Source of the DNA: a bacterium
Lineage (GTDB): Bacteria > UBP15 > UBA6099 > JAJRTR01
Assembly: GCA_024278215.1 (NCBI GenBank)
Contig: JAJRTR010000056.1
Span: forward strand, 1 to 19,376
DNA length: 19,376 nt
Direction of reading: 5' to 3'
Shown: positions 8,216-14,894 of the stretch, one piece after another
Position numbering within the stretch: position 1 is the stretch's first letter
Layout of the letters: every line of letters begins with the position of its first letter
Made by a program: the position numbers and the translations under genes
Notes under the pieces: generated by a model
The model's database searches: none
Told to the model about the DNA's origin: nothing
The model's input: the letters and a program-made list of their open reading frames with translations, nothing else

Positions 8216-8231
8216 TGTTGTATTTTGCAAC
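8216..8231 (+). promoter_or_regulatory. Putative enhancer (upstream activating sequence) for the NtrC-type regulator
   Basis: TGTTGTATTTTGCAAC here is identical over 16 bases to 6723-6738 upstream of the regulator gene. The GTTG/CAAC ends are inverted, as expected for a dimeric Fis-type DNA-binding domain. It lies about 170 bp upstream of the -24 element at 8401, a typical enhancer distance for sigma-54 systems. Confidence 0.5.
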
Positions 8232-8249
8232 GATGAATCTCTGAAGGAG

Positions 8250-8310
8250 TTCGTCTGAAAAACCGGGAAAAAATCTCCTGAAAAAAAACTTGAAACTTTT
8301 TTTAGACGAA
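8250..8310. repeat. Long A/T-tract inverted repeat between enhancer and promoters
   Basis: TTCGTCTGAAAAA (8250-8262) and TTTTTTAGACGAA (8298-8310) are inverted with one G-T mismatch, around a 35-base loop. A-tracts at 8258-8262, 8268-8273 and 8281-8288 and a T-tract at 8297-8303 recur every 13-15 bases, so the DNA may be bent. It could help loop the enhancer onto the promoter, or act as a weak transcript-end hairpin for the regulator gene. The sequence does not decide between these. Confidence 0.35.
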
Positions 8311-8366
8311 ACCACATTATCCCCTATTGGCAATAACAGCATTATCATATCATCTACCCCAGCCGT

Positions 8367-8382
8367 TGGCAGGCAATATGCA
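8367..8382 (+). promoter_or_regulatory. Second, weaker sigma-54-like -24/-12 site
   Basis: TGGCAGGCAATATGCA matches TGGCACGnnnnTTGCA at all but two defined positions and keeps the obligatory GG and GC exactly 12 bases apart (8368 and 8380). It lies 33 bp upstream of a perfect site, so it may be an alternative promoter or a sigma-54 holding site. Confidence 0.45.
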
Positions 8383-8399
8383 AAGCCAATTATGACAGT

Positions 8400-8415
8400 T
8401 GGCACGGGTTTTGCT
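8400..8415 (+). promoter_or_regulatory. Sigma-54 (-24/-12) promoter of the stress/permease/signalling operon
   Basis: TGGCACGGGTTTTGCT is a full match to the RpoN consensus TGGCACGnnnnTTGCW, with GG at 8401-8402 and GC at 8413-8414. Transcription would start near 8426, leaving a leader of about 16 bases with a GAGGCGGTGA ribosome-binding site. It fits the NtrC-type activator encoded immediately upstream. Confidence 0.85.
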
Positions 8416-8441
8416 TAGAGAAAGCGAGGCGGTGAATTGAG

Positions 8442-8924
8442 TTGGCATCGGAACGTTGCATACTTACACTTTTTGATAATCCCGACATCAGGCCGGAGGC
8501 GGTCAGGTATGCATGTGGGCTGGCAAAACGTGTAAACGCGAGCATCATTATGTTTCTGGTGCTGATTTTCAGCGAGCAGAGCGGGCAGAAGCCCGACGAC
8601 ATCCGGGTGCAGGAATTGAGAACGCTGGGTGAGGGGTTGTTGAGTCCGTTTCTTGAGGCGGCAAAGAGAGAGGGCATTGAGGTGCGCGGGGAAGTCAGGG
8701 TGGGGGAACCGGCATCTGAAATGCTGAAGTTCCTTGCCGAAGATCATGTGCTTCATTCGGTGGTGTGGGGCGGAGACAACAGTGTTCTGGACACAAAGAG
8801 GTTAAGGCATGAAGATCACTGGCTGGACCGGATAAAGGATAAATTCGGGTGTCCGCTCGTGTCGCCGAAAGGACCGGATGCGCAGGAGCGAAAAGAAGGT
8901 ATTTCCATAGAGCCGATTGCATAA
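8442..8924 (+). CDS. Divergent universal-stress-protein-like protein
   Basis: 160 residues from a TTG at 8442. A stop lies just upstream in frame (8433), the next in-frame ATG is deep in the domain, and GGTGA at 8431-8435 is well spaced. The alternating strand/helix pattern (RCILTLFD, PEAVRYACGLAKRVNASIIMFLVL, EGIEVRGEVRVGEPASEMLKFL) is that of the UspA alpha/beta fold. The usual C-terminal ATP-binding motif (Gly-x2-Gly-x9-Gly-Ser/Thr) is not seen; WGGDNSVLDTKRLRHEDHW occupies that place, so nucleotide binding is doubtful. It is the first gene of the sigma-54 operon, 69 bp before the kinase-like gene. The last residues, EPIA and the stop, are encoded by a copy of the dispersed repeat. Confidence 0.75.
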   Translation: MASERCILTLFDNPDIRPEAVRYACGLAKRVNASIIMFLVLIFSEQSGQKPDDIRVQELRTLGEGLLSPFLEAAKREGIEVRGEVRVGEPASEMLKFLAEDHVLHSVVWGGDNSVLDTKRLRHEDHWLDRIKDKFGCPLVSPKGPDAQERKEGISIEPIA

Positions 8925-8950
8925 TTCTGATTCGGGCGGCGGTCGGCACC
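8910..8950 (+). repeat. Dispersed repeat, copy C (partial element overlapping a gene end)
   Basis: GAGCCGATTGCATAATT...GGTCGGC matches the first two thirds of copy B (8146-8208) with scattered changes. The right-hand inverted end is degenerate and no flanking duplication is visible. Read in frame it supplies Glu-Pro-Ile-Ala-stop to the universal-stress-like protein, so the repeat has become its 3' coding end. Confidence 0.5.
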
Positions 8951-8993
8951 ACAGAAAAACAGTAAAGAAACCTGCGGTGAAAGGGATAGAGAG

Positions 8994-10538
8994 ATGCAGA
9001 TTATATGTATAGGCAGAGGTAGTTATTCGAAAGGGAAAGAACTTGCGGAGACACTGGCGGAAAATATCGGCTGCCAGTGCGTGAGCAGGGAAGACATGAT
9101 CGAGGAGGCGATAAAAAGCGGGGTAGCCGTGGGCAAACTCGAGACGGCGATACTCAAGCCGCACATCTTCAACGAGCGCCTGGCGATAGAGAAAGAGCTT
9201 TTTCAGGCGTTCAGCACGAAATATCTGCTCGAGCGTGCGGCGACGAACGGCGGATTGGTTTATCATGGCCGCGCCGGTCATCTTCTGCTGCCCGGCATCA
9301 GCCACGTGCTTCGAGTCCGCGTGGTAGCCGACAAGGAGTTCAGGATCAATGACGTAATGAACCGGCTGAATCTGAACCGCGCAAAAGCCAAATCGTATAT
9401 CGAAAGTGTCGATGAAGATATCAGGCGATGGGTGAGGATGTATTACGGGGTGGAATGGGAAGAGGCCTCTCAGTATGATGTGATTCTCAACCTCGAGCAG
9501 ATGCACGCCTGGAATGCGGCGACCGCATTATGTGCACTTGCGGAATTGCCCGAGTTCCAGATAACACCGGCGTCGAGGAAAGCTATAGCGGACCAGCTTC
9601 TTGCGGCGAGGGCGCGTCTGGCGCTGGCCGAGGATGAATCGACCTATAACGCCCGGCTCGCTGTCCGGGCCGACAACGGCACAGTGTCCGTGGTGTACCA
9701 GTTGCAGCAGGCGGAGGCGGCGGACAAGATACCGGAAGTTCTCAAAAAGCTCGACGGGGTGAAAGATGTCGTATGCACGATGGCGCAATCCAACATCTTA
9801 TGGATTCAGGAGAAGTATGACCCGGAATCGGAATCGTTCAAGAATATATTCAGCCTGGCTCAGAAATGGGACTCCGCGGTCGAGCTGTTGCGCCTCGTGC
9901 CGAGCGAGGGAAACGAGCAGGACGAGACAATACAGGTGACGGGCGCTCCGGATGCGGCTGAACTTAAAAGTGGAACCGGCGGCGGGCGAAAAAAAGGCGC
10001 GTATAACGGCGGAATCGAGGACGATGATGATGAGCAGGTCGAGCGGGAGGACGACGGCGGACTGAACAGGACACTGACCGAGCTTGCCAGGCTGGGCCGG
10101 TCCGGTGGCGGGCGTTCGGTGCGAACGACTCCTCGCAGGCTGGTAAAAGCGATAGATCATTCTGTGGAATATAATCTGCTTGTCGTCGGCGATGTATTTC
10201 TCTCCAAGGGGCACGCGGCCCAGGTGCGTATGGCCCAGGAGATGTGCGGGCTTCTCAATGAAAAGATAAAAGTGCCGGTGGTGATGGCGGACGAACTCAA
10301 GCAGCAATTCTTCTTCGGCACAAGACAACTGCTCAACATGCTCGCATATCTTACCATCACCGCAGTGATTTATTTTACCGTATTCACTCATCAGGCACAG
10401 ATTCTGGAATTCCTGCATGACGACAACCCCACGGCTAAAATTCTTTCCGCCGGCGCGGTATTCGTCTTTGTGCCTGTTGTTGCTTATGTCTACGGCACAG
10501 CGAGCAGTCTGTTTCTGAAACTCCTGCGGATCGAATAG
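8994..10538 (+). CDS. Cytidylate-kinase-like / BON-like / membrane fusion protein
   Basis: 514 residues; ATG with AAGGGA seven bases upstream. Residues 1-205 resemble the cytidylate-kinase-like family. A P-loop-like G9-SYSKGK15 carries Glu where Ser/Thr is usual, followed by LAETLAENIGCQCVSREDMI, an Arg-containing lid (NRAKAKSYIESVDEDIRRW) and YDVILNLEQM. Residues about 215-285 (TYNARLAVRADNG, LDGVKDVVCTMAQS) look like BON-type folds. A low-complexity acidic linker (GIEDDDDEQVEREDDGG) leads to a small alpha/beta segment (YNLLVVGDVFLSKGHAAQVR) and two membrane helices at about 446-464 and 484-503, ending close to the C terminus. The catalytic part should face the cytoplasm. Its neighbour is TauE/SafE, so it may regulate or couple to that permease. 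Whether it phosphorylates any nucleotide is unproven. Confidence 0.75.
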   Translation: MQIICIGRGSYSKGKELAETLAENIGCQCVSREDMIEEAIKSGVAVGKLETAILKPHIFNERLAIEKELFQAFSTKYLLERAATNGGLVYHGRAGHLLLPGISHVLRVRVVADKEFRINDVMNRLNLNRAKAKSYIESVDEDIRRWVRMYYGVEWEEASQYDVILNLEQMHAWNAATALCALAELPEFQITPASRKAIADQLLAARARLALAEDESTYNARLAVRADNGTVSVVYQLQQAEAADKIPEVLKKLDGVKDVVCTMAQSNILWIQEKYDPESESFKNIFSLAQKWDSAVELLRLVPSEGNEQDETIQVTGAPDAAELKSGTGGGRKKGAYNGGIEDDDDEQVEREDDGGLNRTLTELARLGRSGGGRSVRTTPRRLVKAIDHSVEYNLLVVGDVFLSKGHAAQVRMAQEMCGLLNEKIKVPVVMADELKQQFFFGTRQLLNMLAYLTITAVIYFTVFTHQAQILEFLHDDNPTAKILSAGAVFVFVPVVAYVYGTASSLFLKLLRIE

Positions 10539-10630
10539 TATAATTGAACCTTTGCGTTTTCATAGAAACAACCGATTTTTCCGGGGACACGGTCCGGAGT
10601 TAAAGAACAAGTATACGGAGGAACAGGATA

Positions 10631-11767
10631 ATGTTGGGAGAGTTAGGCGGATTGTTTATTTCACTGCATTTCTCAAATGCCGCTCAAGTAGTAGTACTGG
10701 GCTTTGTCGGAGGAGTGCTGAGCGGATTCATCGGTAGTGGGGGCGCGTTTTTTATGACTCCCGGCATGATGAACCTGGGCGTGCCCGGAATCGTGGCCGT
10801 GGGCAGCAACATCACGCACAAGTTCGGCAAAGCGATGATGGGCTCTAAGAAGCACGGGGAAATGGGGCACGTGGACAAGAAATTAGGTGGTTATCTCCTG
10901 GTGACGTCATTCGTCGGCATCAGGATCGCTGTCTGGATCAACAGCATGTTGTTCAAGGGCGGCGGCGGCAGCCACGGGGTAGGCGGGGGCGCGGCGTCCG
11001 ATCTCTATATCAGCCTTGTGTTTGTCACCATTTTGTTTTTTGTCGCCGTGTCGATGCTCAAGGACGCTTTTTCATCCGGCGGTTCCGATGATTCCGAGGG
11101 TGGGCCCTCCACCAAGCTGGTCGAGTTCTTTTCAAGGCTTTATCTTCCGCCGATGATCAATTTCCCGGTGGCGGACGTAAAGATTTCGCTGTGGATACTC
11201 ATGATTGTCGGGCTTGCCACAGGCTACCTTGCGGGCACCATCGGAGTCGGCGGATTCATCGGTGTTCCCGCCATGATCTATGTCTTCGGGCTCCCCACGC
11301 AGGTCGCCGCCGGCACCGAACTGTATCTCGCCATGTTTATGGGCGGTTTCGGCGCTCTCAATTACGCATACGAGGGTTATGTGGATATCCGTCTGACTAT
11401 GCTGATGTATCTCGGCTCACTTATCGGTATTTATTTCGGCGCATACGGCACAAAAGTTGTCAAAGAGGTAATCATTCGTATCGTTACCGGAATGATCATT
11501 ATTCTATGTGTTTTCAGCCGCGGTATCGCCATACCCATGTATATGCGCCAGTTGGGTTGGCTGAATATCAACCCCGGCTATGATATTTACTTCAACCAGG
11601 CCAGCAAGGCGCTGCTGTTCATCAGTGGAATCACGGGCACGCTCGTTATTTTATTTTACGTCGTCAAGGCCTACCGCCAGCGAAACCGCACCTATGCCAC
11701 ACTCAAGGCAACCAGCACTATGAAACAGCGGATGGAAGCTGCCGGTGTGAAGGCCGCGGGCAGTTGA
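10631..11767 (+). CDS. TauE/SafE-family (DUF81) anion permease
   Basis: 378 residues; the ATG has a strong GGAGG nine bases upstream. The two inverted halves of the family are visible: GFVGGVLSGFIGSGGAFFM near residue 25 and ATGYLAGTIGVGGFIGVPAM near residue 200. Each is followed by several hydrophobic helices, about eight to nine in total. A Gly-rich loop (GGGGSHGVGGG) and a hydrophilic loop (SSGGSDDSEGG) separate the halves. Family members export or import sulfite, sulfoacetate or other small organosulfur anions; the substrate here cannot be read from sequence. It lies 92 bp behind the kinase-like gene in the same direction, and that interval shows only the ribosome-binding site. Confidence 0.88.
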   Translation: MLGELGGLFISLHFSNAAQVVVLGFVGGVLSGFIGSGGAFFMTPGMMNLGVPGIVAVGSNITHKFGKAMMGSKKHGEMGHVDKKLGGYLLVTSFVGIRIAVWINSMLFKGGGGSHGVGGGAASDLYISLVFVTILFFVAVSMLKDAFSSGGSDDSEGGPSTKLVEFFSRLYLPPMINFPVADVKISLWILMIVGLATGYLAGTIGVGGFIGVPAMIYVFGLPTQVAAGTELYLAMFMGGFGALNYAYEGYVDIRLTMLMYLGSLIGIYFGAYGTKVVKEVIIRIVTGMIIILCVFSRGIAIPMYMRQLGWLNINPGYDIYFNQASKALLFISGITGTLVILFYVVKAYRQRNRTYATLKATSTMKQRMEAAGVKAAGS

Positions 11768-11782
11768 AAGCACCGGCTTTCA
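11765..11782 (+). terminator. Hairpin at the permease stop codon
   Basis: TGAAAGC (11765-11771) pairs perfectly with GCTTTCA (11776-11782) around ACCG, and a GTTTTT follows nine bases on. The stem begins at the TGA stop itself. It may be a partial terminator separating the upstream part of the operon from the signalling part. The distance to the T-run makes it weak. Confidence 0.35.
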
Positions 11783-11973
11783 CCATAAATGTTTTTCGCA
11801 ACAACTGCCGAAAAACGCAGTGTTTGATACAATATCAACGGAACCTGCGCTTCAGAATGATACAGCGGCGCTTCGACAGGGGCCATCTCATTTATTTACG
11901 CTCGTAAGCGACAACAACCTGTCGCCTTCAGCGCGACAGAGCCCCGCGACGAAACCTGGAGAAAGAGCAATCT
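11783..11973 (+). promoter_or_regulatory. Leader of the first PEP-synthase-like gene with two inverted repeats
   Basis: No convincing gene lies here. The region holds a palindrome, TTGATACAATATCAA at 11824-11838, which could be an operator, and a 7-bp hairpin, CTGTCGC/GCGACAG at 11919-11939. The ribosome-binding site GGAGAAAGAG (11958-11967) supports the ATG at 11974. No sigma-54 site is visible. Confidence 0.3.
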
Positions 11974-14343
11974 ATGAACTGGTGGCGGAAACTATCAGGC
12001 ACGCAGCCTAAACTTGATCCGAATACGATTTTGAGGCTGAAATGCGCCAGGTTTCATCATGTGCAGGAGAACTATAAGAAGTTCAACAACCTGATAAATG
12101 ACGCGATTGAAAAACTGGGCGGCGAGTATGTCATCGACAAACAGTATCTCTCGTCTCTCCTCGAGAACGCTTTCAGCCTTGCCGGCGAAATCGTGCACGA
12201 CATGAACATGATGTCCGGTTATCAATACAGTGACCTTTTTTTCAAACTTGACAGGATGAAATCGAATCTCAGGCGTATTCTCGCGTGGCAGCCACAGATA
12301 AAATCCGGCGACCTGGTTATCTCGCTTTCCGACATTGATGAACTTGACCACTACCACCAGGTCGGCGGTATTTTCACCCGCCTTGCCGAAATAAAACAGC
12401 GATTGGGTCTGCTCGTGCCGGAGGGTTTCGTTATTTCATTCTCCGCTTTTTCCATGTTTGTTGATTACAACGGGCTCGAACCGCTCATGAACCTTGCAGA
12501 TGCGCGGCCTACAAAGGTTATGGAGGAGTTGCGCGGCAAAATGCGCGTTGCAACCCTCCCGCCCGATCTCGCGGGCGACATCGAGACGGCTGTGCGCCGG
12601 CTGTGCGAAATATACGAACCACCACACAGATTCATTCTCAGGGGCGCCGCGCTGGGTGAGGAATATAATAAACATTCGGCAGGCAACCTCTGTGCCGTGG
12701 AAGCGGTCGGTCCCGGCGATGTCCTGAATGCTTACAAAGCGGTGTTGGCCGCTATGTATGGCGGACAGGCGGTTGAGAACCGCATCAAGCTGGGACTCGA
12801 TCCCAAATGTGATGTGGCGGTAGCCGTATCCAGAATGATAAACGCCGAGATCGAAGGCAGCATCTACACCGTCAGTCCCGACACCCCCCATAACGGAAAT
12901 ATCCGCATAGAAACATTATCGAACGGCGCGCCCGACGCGGCATACGAGGCATCCCGCAGACCTCCCTACAACGTCGAAACATATCCGGAAGAAGAAACAT
13001 CTAAAACCCGACTCGCACGGCGCGACATCTCAGGCCTCGCGGAAAAGGCGATGCGGATTGAGCGTTATTTCAAAGGCCCGCAGGAGATCGTATGGGTGCA
13101 GGATAAGAAAAAAGACACCTACATTATACAATCAAAACCTCTCATACTGGATGTGGAGCACAGCATTCCGCCGGGAGAGCTGGCCGAGGCAGTCGCACGC
13201 CACGAGTCGCTGTATGACCAGGCGGGCAAAGTCGCCTGCCCCGGCATAGCGTGCGGCAGCGTCCACCTGATCTCCGGAAGGCAGGACCTCGAAAACCTGC
13301 CGGAGAACGGCGTGATTGTGATCGAGAAGTTCGAGCCAGTAATGGACCTTATGCTCGTATTGTCGCGGGCAGCGGCAATACTCGCCGACACCGGCGCGCC
13401 TACCGGACATGCCGCATCGCTCGCCCGCGAATTCCATGTCCCGACCATTGTGGGACTGGGCGATGCCTCACGGCGCCTCAAGCCCGGCGACACTGTAACC
13501 GTGGACGCCGATGATAATGTCGTCTATATGGGCGAAGTCAGCGAACTGCTCCACTACCAGCTCCAGGAATACTTAAATCTTGAAAATGAGAAAGAATATA
13601 ATCTATTGCGGTTCATGCTGCACCGCATATCCTCCGGCGGAGTTGTAGGCGCCGGATCGAGCAGGACAAAACTCAGGGACCGCGAAACTCTCGACAACAT
13701 CATCCGTTTCTGCATGGACGTAACCAGTCGCGAAATGACACATGCGATCGAGTCGATAAGGGCGGGATTACTCAAATCAGCTCCACACATTGAAAGCGGC
13801 CCGGGGCTGAAACTTCACCTGATCGACCTCGGAGACGGCATCGAACCCGCGGGAGCATCAGGGAATAAAATCATTGAAATGGATGCGGTCAGGTCGCCGC
13901 TGTTTCGTGCCCTGTGGGAAGGACTGTCCGGCGCGGAAGCGGCGAATCGCAATCCTGCCGCTTTCGGACTTGCCGCGATCTCGGCGGAACGTCTCCATCT
14001 GAACCTGGCGACAGGCGCGCGCACTTATATTCTGGATGCGTACCAGTGCGGCGACGACGAATACAATTACATCTACGTGCACATTTCCGACCGTTTGTAC
14101 GCAGAAGACAGGAGCGAGCGCCGGATTCTGTGGCTGAAGGGGATCCTTGAGAAATTCGATTTTCGCACTTTTCGCAGCGATGATGGAATTACCGTATGGA
14201 GATATGTCATGCCGGCAACAGAAACCGCGCGGCTATTGACTATAATAGGCAGGATGCTGGGCTACGCCGAGAATCAGGATATGCAAGTACATGCCGGTAT
14301 GCCTGTCGAAAAAGAAATAGAAGTATTCCTGAAACAACAATAA
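11974..14343 (+). CDS. PEP-synthase-like signalling protein 1 (ATP-binding + phosphohistidine domains, no PEP barrel)
   Basis: 789 residues; strong ribosome-binding site. Residues 1-115 are helical and align in pattern with the start of the second paralogue (14895). Residues about 125-390 are a diverged PEP/pyruvate-binding ATP-grasp-type domain: GGIFTRLAEIKQRLGLLVPEGFVIS, then ILR223GAALGEE where PEP synthases have RSSATAED, and GPQEIVWVQD...YIIQSKPL. Residues about 420-520 form the mobile swivel domain with the phosphoryl-carrier H479 in TGAPTGH479AASLAREFHVP. The C-terminal TIM barrel of PEP synthase/PPDK, which binds PEP/pyruvate, is absent. Instead there are about 270 residues of unknown fold (ETLDNIIRFCMDVTSREM, ARTYILDAYQCGDDEYNYIY). 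Seven bases before its stop ends the coding block of a receiver gene pair. Likely role: ATP-dependent histidine phosphorylation feeding an unknown acceptor. Confidence 0.8.
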   Translation: MNWWRKLSGTQPKLDPNTILRLKCARFHHVQENYKKFNNLINDAIEKLGGEYVIDKQYLSSLLENAFSLAGEIVHDMNMMSGYQYSDLFFKLDRMKSNLRRILAWQPQIKSGDLVISLSDIDELDHYHQVGGIFTRLAEIKQRLGLLVPEGFVISFSAFSMFVDYNGLEPLMNLADARPTKVMEELRGKMRVATLPPDLAGDIETAVRRLCEIYEPPHRFILRGAALGEEYNKHSAGNLCAVEAVGPGDVLNAYKAVLAAMYGGQAVENRIKLGLDPKCDVAVAVSRMINAEIEGSIYTVSPDTPHNGNIRIETLSNGAPDAAYEASRRPPYNVETYPEEETSKTRLARRDISGLAEKAMRIERYFKGPQEIVWVQDKKKDTYIIQSKPLILDVEHSIPPGELAEAVARHESLYDQAGKVACPGIACGSVHLISGRQDLENLPENGVIVIEKFEPVMDLMLVLSRAAAILADTGAPTGHAASLAREFHVPTIVGLGDASRRLKPGDTVTVDADDNVVYMGEVSELLHYQLQEYLNLENEKEYNLLRFMLHRISSGGVVGAGSSRTKLRDRETLDNIIRFCMDVTSREMTHAIESIRAGLLKSAPHIESGPGLKLHLIDLGDGIEPAGASGNKIIEMDAVRSPLFRALWEGLSGAEAANRNPAAFGLAAISAERLHLNLATGARTYILDAYQCGDDEYNYIYVHISDRLYAEDRSERRILWLKGILEKFDFRTFRSDDGITVWRYVMPATETARLLTIIGRMLGYAENQDMQVHAGMPVEKEIEVFLKQQ

Positions 14344-14356
14344 GGAGATGTCTTTT

Positions 14357-14740
14357 ATGAGTAATAAATTGCGAACTCTGATATTGGATGACGAATCAAT
14401 AGTTTGTAAGCGTCTCAAACCGGCCCTCGAAAAAAGCGGCTACGAGGTTGAAACTTTTGATAATCCGACCGATGCCCTCAAAAGGATCGACCAGGAAGAG
14501 TTCGATATAGTAGTCACGGACATCAGGATGGATGAGATCGACGGGATACAGGTGCTCGAACATGTTCTCGCAAGATCGAGCCGGACCAGGGTCATTATTA
14601 TCACCGGTTACGCAACGGTCGAAATGGCGCGTGAAGCGCTCGCCAAAGGCGCTTTCGACTTTATTGCCAAACCCTTCAAACCCAACGATCTGCGCGCGGT
14701 CATCGCAAAAGCCGCCAAGGAACTCAAAAGCGAAAAATAA
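14357..14740 (+). CDS. Stand-alone receiver (CheY-like single-domain response regulator)
   Basis: 127 residues. I choose ATG 14357 because AAGGAG (14342-14347) is spaced nine bases from it; ATG 14348 abuts that site. The entire protein is one receiver domain: D11-D12 acid pair, phospho-acceptor D55 in VVTD55IRMDEIDG, the Thr of ITGYAT and the Lys of AKPFKP. No output domain follows, so it acts by protein-protein contact or as a relay intermediate. It begins 13 bases after the stop of the PEP-synthase-like gene, and AAGGAG overlaps that gene's stop. It sits between the two PEP-synthase-like paralogues and shortly before the histidine kinase, a position that makes it the obvious shared partner. 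Confidence 0.92.
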   Translation: MSNKLRTLILDDESIVCKRLKPALEKSGYEVETFDNPTDALKRIDQEEFDIVVTDIRMDEIDGIQVLEHVLARSSRTRVIIITGYATVEMAREALAKGAFDFIAKPFKPNDLRAVIAKAAKELKSEK

Positions 14741-14750
14741 TTGGGTCAGG

Positions 14751-14785
14751 CCGGGATAATTGCATAATTGAGCCCGGTTGTTTTT
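14751..14785 (+). terminator. Probable intrinsic terminator after the receiver gene
   Basis: CCGGG (14751-14755) pairs with CCCGG (14773-14777). Inside, AATT (14758-14761) can pair with AATT (14766-14769) around GCAT. TTGTTTTT follows at once. The inner ATTGCATAATT also occurs in the dispersed repeat at 8910-8950. Confidence 0.5.
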
Positions 14786-14799
14786 GCGCTTTTCCCAAT

Positions 14800-14823
14800 G
14801 TTCCCAACGGGAATGGTGGGAAC
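14800..14823. promoter_or_regulatory. Inverted repeat (possible operator) upstream of PEP-synthase-like gene 2
   Basis: GTTCCCA (14800-14806) and TGGGAAC (14817-14823) are perfectly inverted with a 10-base spacer. Allowing one mismatch, the arms extend by AA/TT. The right arm overlaps the -24 region of the sigma-54-like site at 14814-14829, so a bound protein could block it. Confidence 0.35.
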
Positions 14824-14829
14824 GTTGCA
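14814..14829 (+). promoter_or_regulatory. Possible sigma-54-like promoter of PEP-synthase-like gene 2
   Basis: TGGTGGGAACGTTGCA has the invariant GG and GC exactly 12 bases apart and a perfect TTGCA at -12. The -24 half matches TGGCACG at only four of seven positions. It would start transcription near 14840, 55 bases before the ATG. It follows a likely terminator, so a separate promoter is expected here. Confidence 0.4.
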
Positions 14830-14894
14830 ATACACATGCAGGATAAATAAGATACAAAGAACACACCCGGTTGTTGTCATTGAGGAGAATCTGG

